IMG/VR virus record: IMGVR_UViG_3300030328_001676
Span: 1-28,519 of that record
DNA: 28,519 bases
DNA from: a virus
Reading direction: 5' to 3' (one strand)
Part shown: piece by piece, positions 1-9,498 of the stretch
Position numbering within the stretch: the stretch's first letter is position 1
Layout: each line of letters starts with the position of its first letter
Made by a program: the position numbers and the translations under genes
The notes under the pieces: model-generated
The model's database searches: none
Told to the model about the DNA's origin: nothing
Seen by the model: only the letters and a program-made list of their open reading frames with translations

Positions 1-1759
1 CAGTACTTGTTACATCTAACGTTCCGGGAACATCAACATTACTTGTAAATTCAACACCAGTACCAGCAGCATCTGTTTGAAGTAATTGACGTGCTGTACC
101 ATTAGCAAGCTTACTAACTTCAATCTCAGCATTTGCATTTACATCATCATTAACGATAGATAGATTGGTGATATTATCAGAGTTAACAGTAATGTTTGAA
201 GGTAGTGCACCTGAACCTAGTTTAGTTAAATCAATAGCTGCACTAGCATTTATATCTGCATCAACAATAGTTCCATCGACAATATTAGCTGAAGCTACAG
301 TAATGCCGGTGGGAAGTGCACCTGTAGCAAGCTTACTTAGACCAATAGCTGCAGATGAATTGATGTCAGCATCCACAATTGTATCGTCAACGATATTAGC
401 CGAGGCTACAGTAATACCAGTTGGCAGCGCACCTGTAGCAAGCTTACTCAAACCAATTGCAGCAGATGAATTAATATCGGCATCTACGATTGTATCGTCA
501 ACGATATTAGCTGAAGTAACGGTAATGGCTGTAGGAAGAGATCCTGTAGCCAACTTACTTAAATCAATAGCAGCTGATGCGTTAATATCAGCATTGACAA
601 TTGATCCATCAACAATATTAGCTGAAGCTACTGTGATACCAGTAGGAAGTGCTCCAGTTGCTAACTTACTTAGACCAATAGCAGCACTAGCATTGACATC
701 TGCATCGACAATAGTGCCGTCTGCAATCATCGTGCTTGTAACTGTTCCTGTATCTCCTGTAGTAACGACATTACCGCTGACATCAGGTAGAACAATTGAA
801 TTGTCAGCAGTAGGATCAGTGACCGTTAGTGTTGTTTCGAAGCCATCATCAGTACTACCTTCAAAAACAAGGTTAGCATTATTTAAGAGCAGATCACCGG
901 TCATAGAATCACCAGTTCTATTCACGTAACGATCGTCTCTTAATGGTCCAACTAAGACCCAACTACGAGTACTTGAATCATCATAAAGAACATAAAGGTT
1001 CTGATCAGTAGTATTAAACCAAAGAGTACCGTTCTTAAAATCAGCTACATTAGGTGCAGTAGCCTGTTGTAGAGTGATCTGTTGATACCTGTTATCACCA
1101 TTAGTAGCAAAGTAAGATAAATATATCCAATTCTGGTTTGCTTTATCCCATAGGACTTTAGTAGAGATACCAGAATCCCAATAGACACCAGTTACTGGAT
1201 CCTCACCAGTACCAGTACCAGCTTTTGGAGGTAATAGAGGTATTTCAGGGTTAGCTCCTTCCAAACCAGTGGAATTGACAACCTCATAACCCTTTAGGTT
1301 TTCAGGATCAGTGGCTGCAACAGTGTCTAATGCAGCTACGTTAGCGACTTGAACAAATTGAATGTTATTATTTAACAGTGCAAGAATAGTATTGATTAAA
1401 CCTTCAAGCCTATCAATATCAGCTTCATGGTTTTCATCAGATGTCAGAGCTTCTTGGATAGCAAAAAGTGTCTGATTAAAGTTTTCGTTGACATCTCCTG
1501 CTCTGAATGGTGAGCCAGCTAAGAAATCAACCTCATTGCTTGAAACATCAGTCTCACGGTAAATCCTAACTGTAGAATCTACAGGAATACCTGTTGCTAA
1601 TGTGACATTAGTGCCTGAAACAGAAACAACAGTCCAGGCAACTTTATCTACCTCCGCTTTTACATCAGCAGTTGTCATGTAATAAGGCGGTGTCCAAGTG
1701 ATAACAAAGTCTGTTTCATTAGGACTGGTGGTAGTAAAGATATTTTGTGCGTAACTCAT
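1..1759 (-). CDS. T7 gp17-like tail fibre, N-terminal part (runs off left edge)
   Basis: Receptor-binding tail fibre, open to the window edge, so about 586 N-terminal residues are visible. The start is MSYAQNIFTTTSPNE; its ATG overlaps the stop of the upstream gp16-like gene as ATGA. Residues 1-110 match the T7 gp17 N-terminal virion-attachment domain in pattern (…VTLATGIPVDSTVRIYRET… then …FRAGDVNENFNQ…). A middle region (about 150-310) contains short adhesin-like stretches such as NGTLWFNTTDQNLYVLYDD and SMTGDLLL. From about residue 346 to 530 the protein is a tandem array of 37-aa units of the type ADINASAAIGLSKLATGALP. The visible end, LLQTDAAGTGVEF, is typical of marine phage fibres. The host-specific tip lies outside the window. 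Confidence 0.9.
   Translation of the reverse strand, partial: MSYAQNIFTTTSPNETDFVITWTPPYYMTTADVKAEVDKVAWTVVSVSGTNVTLATGIPVDSTVRIYRETDVSSNEVDFLAGSPFRAGDVNENFNQTLFAIQEALTSDENHEADIDRLEGLINTILALLNNNIQFVQVANVAALDTVAATDPENLKGYEVVNSTGLEGANPEIPLLPPKAGTGTGEDPVTGVYWDSGISTKVLWDKANQNWIYLSYFATNGDNRYQQITLQQATAPNVADFKNGTLWFNTTDQNLYVLYDDSSTRSWVLVGPLRDDRYVNRTGDSMTGDLLLNNANLVFEGSTDDGFETTLTVTDPTADNSIVLPDVSGNVVTTGDTGTVTSTMIADGTIVDADVNASAAIGLSKLATGALPTGITVASANIVDGSIVNADINASAAIDLSKLATGSLPTAITVTSANIVDDTIVDADINSSAAIGLSKLATGALPTGITVASANIVDDTIVDADINSSAAIGLSKLATGALPTGITVASANIVDGTIVDADINASAAIDLTKLGSGALPSNITVNSDNITNLSIVNDDVNANAEIEVSKLANGTARQLLQTDAAGTGVEFTSNVDVPGTLDVTST
168..722 (-). repeat. 111-nt tandem repeats in the tail fibre gene
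   Basis: On the plus strand the marker 'ac(a/g)atattagc' recurs at 279, 390, 501 and 612, an exact 111-nt period (37 codons). A diverged copy starts near 168 and the pattern fades after about 722. The units encode variants of ANIVDGTIVDADINASAAI followed by (G/D)LSKLATGALPTGITV. Copies differ at many silent positions, so the array is old and kept at protein level. Confidence 0.88.
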
Positions 1760-4700
1760 TTAAATTTACCTAGTTCTTGTAGTTCTTGTTGTGTTTTTTC
1801 GGCAAGAGAGTAAGCCTTACTTGGATCACCAGCCTTCATTGTTTGTCTAATCATCTTTCTACCAATAATCTTCTCCTCAATAGAAGGATAAAGTTTAAAC
1901 ATTTCAATTTCAGCATTAGCTTTTGCTTCATTAACTAGATTATTTAGTACCGTTATTACCGGAAGATCTTTCACATTTGGCTGCAACTCATCATAGGTCT
2001 TACCAGTCGCCAATTCAGCACGGACTATATCTAATTGATCATTATATTTTTTATTAAACATAATGCCGTTGCCAGAAGGCTTACCGTTGCCATAAATTTT
2101 CTTCCAGATTTGCTGTTCACCAATTAATCCAGCCATTATGGTGCGCTCTTGTGCACTATACGTATGTGTACCGGTTGAATCGGTAAGCAGTGAAGTCGAA
2201 AGATCTAGTCCAGATTGATTAATCCATACACGCCATGGTTCTTGATTCTGCGTAACCGGAATAGGATTAACAGCATTAAGAAGACGAAGCATAGGGTTAT
2301 CAATTTCATTGACAGGGTTACCTGTCCACCAATCAATCTTATCAGGTACAGCTAAATTAACGAAAGGTATACGGCTACCAATGTAGTTTTGAAGGTCATT
2401 ATAGATTTCTTTATTAGCATTAGTTACTGCTTTAGCAAGTACACCTTGAGCACTAGACAAAGGTATAGCCATACGTGCCGTATTAGTCAAGAAACGCTGC
2501 ATAGCTCCATCATCACCGGCAAGTGTGGCGACAATAGGTTCTAGACCGCTCATAGGTGTTTGACCAGCGAACGATTGAGTCATAGTCCAAGTCAATTTCT
2601 GCATCAAATCTTCTTTAAATGGTTCAGAAATATCATTAGCGTAATAACTTAGATCACCAATAATTGTAAGTAGGGGATCAAGGGGAATAACGCCATCATA
2701 TGAATACCAGTTACCTCCTAATCTGATTTGCTTAGGTTTCCAACCAGGTTCACTTAGTACAGCATTGCGTCCTTTCCTATCTCTCGGATAATTACCGCGT
2801 ATGTTTCCACCAAATCCATAATTAGCAAGACCAGCTACAAGCATACTACCAGTAGCAATACGACCAGTATATTCATTCTGTAGATTTTGAACAATCCTAA
2901 GTTTATCGGGATCGTTAACATCTATTTTATGCAAAGACATAACTTCATCGAACTGCTCAGGAGTATTAGCATAAATAGTCTTGGCATATCGATTAGAATT
3001 AGGCAATAAACTAAATGGCGTATAACTAATCATCTTCCTCATCGCATTAATCGATGTGTTAGGGAACATAATTAAGTATTGAAGAGCAGGATATTTACTA
3101 ATCAAAGCTCCTAGGTTGTTTGCTAAGTCAGTTTCCTCATTAAGTGCTATATCTCTTGACTGATTATTTAACCAATCACTCTTGATAAGGTTAGTTTTAG
3201 GATCAAAAACTTGTTCAAAATGCTTACGTTGCGACTCCAGGATTTTAATATCATCCATTGTCATGCCACTAACATACGCTGAATCAAGTGCCTTAAACTT
3301 AGACACCATTGTTGCAGTCATATATGAAGTCATAGCATCAACACCAATCATTAGATTAGTGCCATAACGCATAAAAGGACTTAAAGATGCCTCATAATTA
3401 CGTTGTGTCCAACGCAACATCGCAAGACTACCAAAATCCTTATTCTTGATAAATTCATCACTCATCCTGTCAAGAACTTCTAGTTTTCCTCTAATAGAAG
3501 AAGCGTAGTTATGATCTTTACGCATTAAATCAATAAACTGCTCAGGACTATGGCTAGCTTTTTTAAACGTTTGCCATCCATACTGGAATGCTCGACCGAT
3601 AGTATCTCGTTCTACAGCAAAAGCATAGAAACCTTGTCTTAGTGGAGTAAAATCCTTACCTAAAGAACCACGTACACCAGCACCTACCATATAATCAACA
3701 GGCTTCATAACTAGACCAGACATTGCACCAAGAGCTGCTCTACCAGCAGATAGACCAGACAGTACATTGTTATAAAGAACTCCCCATAGACCTTCACTAA
3801 AGGCATTACGTCCATCTGGACCAGCTTTCAGCATACCCATAGGAGATAGCTGTTGCTTAGCCCAGGCATTAACAGCAGCCATTGAGTCAACCTTACCTTC
3901 TGTAAGGTCATAAGCTAGCATTAATGTCCTTGCTGATTCAATATCGGTATTTTTTAACTGCTTAAGTTCTCTATTAAAGTTAAGTGCAGATTCATGGTTT
4001 TTCTTTACAAATTCTGTAAATTGTTCAGCTAGCTGTTCTGCATCAGGTTTACGTTCCCACCATTTAAAGTTACGTAGCGACCAACCAGCAGTATATTTGG
4101 CAGTACCATACTCTTCACTAAGGAAAGTAAGCTTATCAATGATGGTATCCATTACAATATTTTCATCTGCCTGACCCTTAAACACTCTCATGGTGTCAGT
4201 AAATACTTCGATTTCTTTTGCGGTAGTCTCGATAGCCCGTGCTGACATAGCAGCAACATCTTCGCCAAGGAATTCTTTAGTAAGATATTTAATTGCTTTA
4301 CCAACTTGAGGAATGGCTGCATCAGTTAATTGAGAAACACCAAATGTTTCATCGATCATCTTTGTGTACTTCTTAGGTACCAATGCTTCCCTTAATTGGT
4401 TAACATCCCTAGCTTGTACAATCTCAGTAAATAAATCTAGAGGGTTTTCATCAATCTGCTTTTTAGTCAGCCTGAAACCATCAACAATAGCTCCATATTC
4501 ACCAGCTTTAGCATGATCTTCAACTAATTCACGAACTATTCTACGTGAGTTTGTATTAAGCTCCAGACCATCCTTTAACATTGGATAGGTAAGAAGTGGT
4601 GCAGGTACGCCTTCAGACACGCCTGAGCGGATTGCAGCGATGTCTACAGCGTTCCTGGCGACGTTTGCACGCGGAATAGATTGCCTAGGTCTAGATGAAG

Positions 4701-5877
4701 CTTCACCTAGTTTGGATTGAACGTCTGGATCAAAAACTGCTAGATCAGGATCAGCCTGAATTTTTTTGGCTCCAACTTCATCTGTTTGCCAAGCACGACT
4801 AGCATCCATTTCTTGCACATAACTACCAAGAGGATCAGCTGTAGATTTAGATCGACCAGTATTAAAGTAAGCCTTGTAAAGAGCACCCTGCTCTTCTAAA
4901 AGCATATCTCTACGAGTGATTAAATCCTCAACACCTACTCCATTAACAGCTTCAATTTCATCTGTAAGCTGCATGATTTCCTCATCCAGTTCCTGTGTTC
5001 TAAATACAGTATCTGGATCAGGATTTTCTCTCATCTTGATCTGTTTATAGGTAGCAGCCTTGCGATCTTTAGGTTCAAACCAACGCATAATTGGTTTACC
5101 AGCAGATAATGTATAACCAATAGCATCACCAATGATTGAAAGCCCACCAGCTTCAAACATTAATTTGCGCTTACGTGCTGCAGGACTATCATCGTCCATT
5201 ACCGTAATTGCTTGAGGCATTCTCATGCCCAATGGTCTATTAATTTTTTCTAGGAAATTATCAAGACCACGTATGAGACCTTCATCACGTTCTGAATAAT
5301 CAGAGAATCCAGCAATAGCAACGTCTAGCGTGCCAGCAATACCAGCAGTTGCTAATCCTTGTGTAACTTTGCCTCCGTTAATAGCAGCGGTTGCTTTAGA
5401 TCCGAGTGGTCCAGCCATCAATGAAGCAGCTACACTTGGAACAATGACTGAAGCTACATCTCTAGCAGCTTGAGTATTGGGGTTTTTAAACCTTGTTGAT
5501 TCATCATAGGCATTATCTAATTTAGCTCCAAGTGGTCCTAAATTACCAACAAAATCCATACCAAAATCAATAACAGCTCTTGGTACTAGATTGTCATAAA
5601 AAGACCCCATCTCTTCAGCATCTTCTTTTGACACACCTTTAAACTCAAGTTTATTACTTTGAGTAGGTTGTTCTTGTGTAGGTGGTTGTTGTACTTGTTC
5701 TGTAGGTTGTTGAGTCTGCTCAGTAGGAGCCTCCGTAGAGGCAACCTTACCGTCAGGACCTGGACGACCAGGTTCAACATTTGGAGTGGTATATTCTGAG
5801 TTAGAAGTCTTGTTTAGATAACCCCTTAATTGACGTTCGGTATCGTAAGTCGAAGGGTCAAATGGGTCCATTGTCAT
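1756..5877 (-). CDS. T7 gp16-like internal virion (core) protein, 1373 aa
   Basis: Very large protein immediately upstream of the tail fibre, the position of T7 gene 16, whose product is ejected into the host and helps DNA entry. It begins MTMDPFDPSTYDTERQ; a start two codons on is equally possible, and there is no clear Shine-Dalgarno. Residues about 40-75 are a Gln/Pro/Thr-rich linker. Around 145-190 is an Ala/Gly-rich hydrophobic stretch (VASVIVPSVAASLMAGPLGS), and another lies near 700-725, compatible with membrane insertion. I see no lytic transglycosylase motif at the N-terminus, unlike T7 gp16; a muramidase-like domain instead sits in the neighbouring gp15-like protein. It ends four bases into the tail fibre (ATGA). 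Identity rests on size, order and composition more than on motifs. Confidence 0.8.
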   Translation of the reverse strand: MTMDPFDPSTYDTERQLRGYLNKTSNSEYTTPNVEPGRPGPDGKVASTEAPTEQTQQPTEQVQQPPTQEQPTQSNKLEFKGVSKEDAEEMGSFYDNLVPRAVIDFGMDFVGNLGPLGAKLDNAYDESTRFKNPNTQAARDVASVIVPSVAASLMAGPLGSKATAAINGGKVTQGLATAGIAGTLDVAIAGFSDYSERDEGLIRGLDNFLEKINRPLGMRMPQAITVMDDDSPAARKRKLMFEAGGLSIIGDAIGYTLSAGKPIMRWFEPKDRKAATYKQIKMRENPDPDTVFRTQELDEEIMQLTDEIEAVNGVGVEDLITRRDMLLEEQGALYKAYFNTGRSKSTADPLGSYVQEMDASRAWQTDEVGAKKIQADPDLAVFDPDVQSKLGEASSRPRQSIPRANVARNAVDIAAIRSGVSEGVPAPLLTYPMLKDGLELNTNSRRIVRELVEDHAKAGEYGAIVDGFRLTKKQIDENPLDLFTEIVQARDVNQLREALVPKKYTKMIDETFGVSQLTDAAIPQVGKAIKYLTKEFLGEDVAAMSARAIETTAKEIEVFTDTMRVFKGQADENIVMDTIIDKLTFLSEEYGTAKYTAGWSLRNFKWWERKPDAEQLAEQFTEFVKKNHESALNFNRELKQLKNTDIESARTLMLAYDLTEGKVDSMAAVNAWAKQQLSPMGMLKAGPDGRNAFSEGLWGVLYNNVLSGLSAGRAALGAMSGLVMKPVDYMVGAGVRGSLGKDFTPLRQGFYAFAVERDTIGRAFQYGWQTFKKASHSPEQFIDLMRKDHNYASSIRGKLEVLDRMSDEFIKNKDFGSLAMLRWTQRNYEASLSPFMRYGTNLMIGVDAMTSYMTATMVSKFKALDSAYVSGMTMDDIKILESQRKHFEQVFDPKTNLIKSDWLNNQSRDIALNEETDLANNLGALISKYPALQYLIMFPNTSINAMRKMISYTPFSLLPNSNRYAKTIYANTPEQFDEVMSLHKIDVNDPDKLRIVQNLQNEYTGRIATGSMLVAGLANYGFGGNIRGNYPRDRKGRNAVLSEPGWKPKQIRLGGNWYSYDGVIPLDPLLTIIGDLSYYANDISEPFKEDLMQKLTWTMTQSFAGQTPMSGLEPIVATLAGDDGAMQRFLTNTARMAIPLSSAQGVLAKAVTNANKEIYNDLQNYIGSRIPFVNLAVPDKIDWWTGNPVNEIDNPMLRLLNAVNPIPVTQNQEPWRVWINQSGLDLSTSLLTDSTGTHTYSAQERTIMAGLIGEQQIWKKIYGNGKPSGNGIMFNKKYNDQLDIVRAELATGKTYDELQPNVKDLPVITVLNNLVNEAKANAEIEMFKLYPSIEEKIIGRKMIRQTMKAGDPSKAYSLAEKTQQELQELGKFK

Positions 5878-5885
5878 GATTTATA

Positions 5886-6185
5886 TTATTGAAAGAATGA
5901 GTATCGTTCTCCATCAGGAGTTTGAATAATGGACTTATAACCAGCTTCTGTTTGATAACCACCAACAAGACGAGCACCACCTTTTAAACGTAATGATTTA
6001 CCATCGTTAGTAGTAAAATCCCAACCAAGTTGATTACCATTACGATACTTTCTTGGTGACCCGTATTTCATATTATCGGGTGAGTCATCTCTGCCATAGC
6101 GTCTGGACTCTAACTCTGCAGGTCCATTTCTAATAGTCTCAGAGTCACCAATTTCAACGAATTGATTTAAATAATTTTTGTCCAT
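5886..6185 (-). CDS. Hypothetical 99-aa protein between gp15-like and gp16-like genes
   Basis: A short gene fitting exactly between two large core-protein genes, 17 nt after the gp15-like stop and 8 nt before the gp16-like start. The product, beginning MDKNYLNQFVEIGDSE, is polar, rich in Gly, Arg and Asn, and ends in a likely beta-rich segment (GGYQTEAGYKSIIQTPDGER). It has no signal peptide or membrane segment. I do not recognise the family. Its position suggests a minor virion or assembly factor, but that is inference from context only. Confidence 0.7.
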   Translation of the reverse strand: MDKNYLNQFVEIGDSETIRNGPAELESRRYGRDDSPDNMKYGSPRKYRNGNQLGWDFTTNDGKSLRLKGGARLVGGYQTEAGYKSIIQTPDGERYSFFQ

Positions 6186-6202
6186 AATAGTATATGTAAT
6201 GG

Positions 6203-9200
6203 TTAGCGCTTTGATGCAGCTAAAACTTTAGCTCGTGCTTGTGGATTTTTCTTAAGAGCACTCCACCTATCAGGACCATATGCTCGGAGAAAAAGTATCG
6301 CCATTTTGTCTTGATTTTCTGGTGTAAATACATCATCAGGAGTTAAGCGAGCCATACGCATAGCTTCCTTGAAACTACCAGTATTATGAGTAAATTGATA
6401 AGCACCAGTAGCGTGAATCTTACCTGCGTCTCCTAGCTTGATTATCTCACCAAGTGTCATTTGTATTAATGGTTTTCCAAACTTTTTTCCATCAGATGAA
6501 TCCCCAGAACCAATAGGTTCAAATTCAGTCTTGCCTCCAAGGTTGTAAGCGTTATAACTACCGTACGCATCTGATTCAAGTTTACGTATTGTGGCTAAAC
6601 CTTCAGTTTCATTTGGTGTTAATTGAAGAGAAGATTGAAACTGAGCATTAGCTACAGTTTTTGACATAAATAGAGGATTAGATGTTGGATTACCTGTATG
6701 CACCATATTGATAGGTTCACTAGCTCTAAAACCTATTTCACTCAAAGCTGAAGTTAACTTGTTTGCATAGTTTGGATCGTTCGGGTAAAGCCTAGCAATA
6801 GCTTCAGCAGCTTCTCCATAGGTCATAGCTGACTTGAAGCCCGGAATATTATTAGTCAATTCAGCAGCTACTTTAACAGCTTCTAGAGGTGTATTATAGA
6901 CTTCCTGAGTCGGAGTAATACCTTGACCATTTTGTTTGTTAAAACTAAAAAGATTATTTGATCCTAATACAGCATCACCATTAGCAGTATCTACTTTCCA
7001 CATAGCAGATAATATAGGAGGTGCAAGAGAACCTGAGACGTGAGCTAGTTGAGCTACAGCAGGAGCACCTTGATCACCAGCTGGAACTACATCAGGTGCA
7101 TTACCAGTGGCTGTTGTTACAGCGACCCTCCTCGCTAATGTAGGATTAGCAGCCATATAACTTAGTTCTGCATCGTCCTGAGCAACCTCAGCAAGTTTAT
7201 CGAAATAACCAGGTTTGATTTTTCTATCACTGCCACGAGCTTTTAGTTGAGAATTAACAATCTCATACGGCATTACTTTTAGATCTCTAGCCAGGTTATT
7301 TGTCCATTCGGTATAAGGAATCATTCGTCCGTTATCAATAGCAGATTCGATGTTGTCCAAATGTCTATCACTTAGATATACTGTAGTGGACAAGTTGGAT
7401 GGATTGTCAATTATCTCTTTTCTCTGCTGAGCAGTGAAAGTACTTTGAGCGATAGAGTAATCGCTTACTTTAAATGCAGCAACATAACCTACATTCCCTT
7501 TAGCCTTACTTGCAGGTATAGCGTAGAAGGGATTAGTAGGATCTGTAAGACCTTCTTCTACATAACGAAGAGTAGCCTTAAATGCTTCTCTATGTACTAC
7601 TACATCTCCTTGTGAAGCAAGTGCAGGATCAGTTTTCATCTGAGCATAAAATTTTTCAAATGTTCCCGGCATCATTGCTTTAGCAAAGAAAACACTACCG
7701 TCTAAAATTTTTCCAGTATCTTCCTTCTTGAAGAATTTTCGATATATACCTTCCCCTTGTGTCTTAAGGTTGGTCATAGAAAATTCCTTCAGCTCAGGAC
7801 TGGTCGGATTTTTAACTTCAATAATATCTAGAAGTTTTTTGTTTCTTTCTGTACCAAGCCAATGAGAGTTTTGTTGAACATCAATTGGTTTTAAGTTGCC
7901 ATTATTGGCAGCTTTCTCCATTTCATTATATCTTTCCTCCTGATTGATATTTACAGAATCATCGACGGCATAATTTTCTAAAAGATCCATCGAAGCCTTG
8001 TAAGCCTTAGGGTTTGTTCCTTTGTAAGTACGAAGGAGTAGTTTTTTAATTGACGTACGTTCACTAGGATTAAACACACCATCTCTAGTAGCACGTCTAA
8101 TCAGTCCATTAGTATCTTCAAGAGCAGCTGCCATAAACTCTTGTTCCCTTGCAGATTCGACTGATCTTTTACGCTCTTTGACTGCAGCAAATAATTCGTT
8201 TAAAGGTACGCTAGTCTTTATATTAGCTAAAGATGTAAATTTATCAGATCCCGGAATTTTAATTCTTTGTTGTAATAAATAACTTTCTACGACATCTAAT
8301 TTATCATCCAAACCACCAGATTCTAAAAGCTCTCTGAGCTCAGGAATGATTACATTATCTCGAATATAAGCAAGATCCGGCTCATTAGTGCCTGGTTTAT
8401 TATAAAGACCTGAATTCTCAGCAGCAACCTTAATAGCGTAATTAGCCATTGAATCGGCTCTTGTGATACCGTCAATCTTAACTATGTCATTGTGCAAGCC
8501 TTGTAGTAAACTTCTAGAAGCATTGTCTTCAGCTATTAGCTTTTTCTGTCCACTAAGTCTTGCCTCATTTTCTGCTAATATTCTCTTATGATATGAATCA
8601 GCAACATCATAAAAATTTTCGTTGACAAATTCTGTACTAAGACCGCCCTTACTTTTTGGTTTAGTGAACCCAAAATGCTCAGCTGTTTTCTCAGTAAGTG
8701 CTTCAGAAACTGCAATAGCAATTGCACCACCACGTTGCAGACCTTCTTCATAGGTTAATTGAAGCCTTTCACCAGTATCAGGATCAACGACATCAAATTT
8801 ATAGTCTTTGTTTTCAGCAGCTATATCAGAGAGATGTGCACCTACATGGATTAGTTGTGCCTTTAATTGATTAACAGTTCGAGTACCGCCATGAGACTGT
8901 CTGATTGGTTCAAGTTCTGTGGAAGGTACACCTTGTTTCTCAAGGTTATTAGCCATGCCAAGACCAGCACTATCCCTACCGCTTTGGAGAGCTTCTGCAG
9001 CGTTATGGAAACGATATTTTTCTCGCTTTTCTTCTGGAGTTAAAAGCCTAAATTTTCTCTGTTCCTCTTGTTGCTCCTTAGCATCTTTTTCCGCCTTATC
9101 TTTCTTACTCTTTTCAATAAATTTCTTACCAAGAGTCATAGATAAGTCAGCCATAGCTCTAGCAAAATCACCAGACTGACGTTGTATTGCTTCTAATTCA

Positions 9201-9472
9201 AGACGCTCAGTATTCATGTTTACATTTTTAGCGTCTTGATACTGCTTATTAAATTCTTGTTCTAATTGAAAATTCCTGTCACGCTGAGTTTGTTCACTAC
9301 GAAGCTTTTGCCTCATATAGTCCAGGTAACTCGTTTGTTGTTGCTTTAATAAGTTTTGATACCTATCTTGACCTGCACGTTCCTCCTCTCTTACTTGTAA
9401 GATCTTACGAGAACGTCCTAGGTCAGGAGCAAATTTAAAGGAGCCGTAGCTCCCAAATGATTGATAAGCCAT
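6203..9472 (-). CDS. T7 gp15-like internal virion protein with C-terminal muramidase-like domain, 1089 aa
   Basis: Lies between the gp14-like and gp16-like genes, as T7 gene 15 does. The N-terminal 150 residues are charged and probably coiled coil (KKFIEKSKKDKAEKDAKEQQ). The middle is long, mixed alpha and unrecognised. The last ~130 residues, from about 959, resemble phage muramidase or GH104-like lysozyme domains: a candidate catalytic Glu near residue 966 in TIRKLESDAYGSYNAYNLGG, then the fold signature ATGAYQFTHNTGSFKEA and FTPENQDKMAILFL. This would let the ejected core open peptidoglycan during genome entry, the job done by the gp16 N-terminus in T7. The core-protein call rests on order; the enzyme call on motif pattern. 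Confidence 0.82.
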   Translation of the reverse strand: MAYQSFGSYGSFKFAPDLGRSRKILQVREEERAGQDRYQNLLKQQQTSYLDYMRQKLRSEQTQRDRNFQLEQEFNKQYQDAKNVNMNTERLELEAIQRQSGDFARAMADLSMTLGKKFIEKSKKDKAEKDAKEQQEEQRKFRLLTPEEKREKYRFHNAAEALQSGRDSAGLGMANNLEKQGVPSTELEPIRQSHGGTRTVNQLKAQLIHVGAHLSDIAAENKDYKFDVVDPDTGERLQLTYEEGLQRGGAIAIAVSEALTEKTAEHFGFTKPKSKGGLSTEFVNENFYDVADSYHKRILAENEARLSGQKKLIAEDNASRSLLQGLHNDIVKIDGITRADSMANYAIKVAAENSGLYNKPGTNEPDLAYIRDNVIIPELRELLESGGLDDKLDVVESYLLQQRIKIPGSDKFTSLANIKTSVPLNELFAAVKERKRSVESAREQEFMAAALEDTNGLIRRATRDGVFNPSERTSIKKLLLRTYKGTNPKAYKASMDLLENYAVDDSVNINQEERYNEMEKAANNGNLKPIDVQQNSHWLGTERNKKLLDIIEVKNPTSPELKEFSMTNLKTQGEGIYRKFFKKEDTGKILDGSVFFAKAMMPGTFEKFYAQMKTDPALASQGDVVVHREAFKATLRYVEEGLTDPTNPFYAIPASKAKGNVGYVAAFKVSDYSIAQSTFTAQQRKEIIDNPSNLSTTVYLSDRHLDNIESAIDNGRMIPYTEWTNNLARDLKVMPYEIVNSQLKARGSDRKIKPGYFDKLAEVAQDDAELSYMAANPTLARRVAVTTATGNAPDVVPAGDQGAPAVAQLAHVSGSLAPPILSAMWKVDTANGDAVLGSNNLFSFNKQNGQGITPTQEVYNTPLEAVKVAAELTNNIPGFKSAMTYGEAAEAIARLYPNDPNYANKLTSALSEIGFRASEPINMVHTGNPTSNPLFMSKTVANAQFQSSLQLTPNETEGLATIRKLESDAYGSYNAYNLGGKTEFEPIGSGDSSDGKKFGKPLIQMTLGEIIKLGDAGKIHATGAYQFTHNTGSFKEAMRMARLTPDDVFTPENQDKMAILFLRAYGPDRWSALKKNPQARAKVLAASKR

Positions 9473-9498
9473 AATTTTGTTTTATCCAAGGTTAAGGG

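Noticed and set aside
165-929. Plus-strand open frame of 254 codons
   Set aside because: It is the antisense shadow of the tail fibre repeats; its own repetitive product simply mirrors the 111-nt units, and no other plus-strand gene exists in the window.
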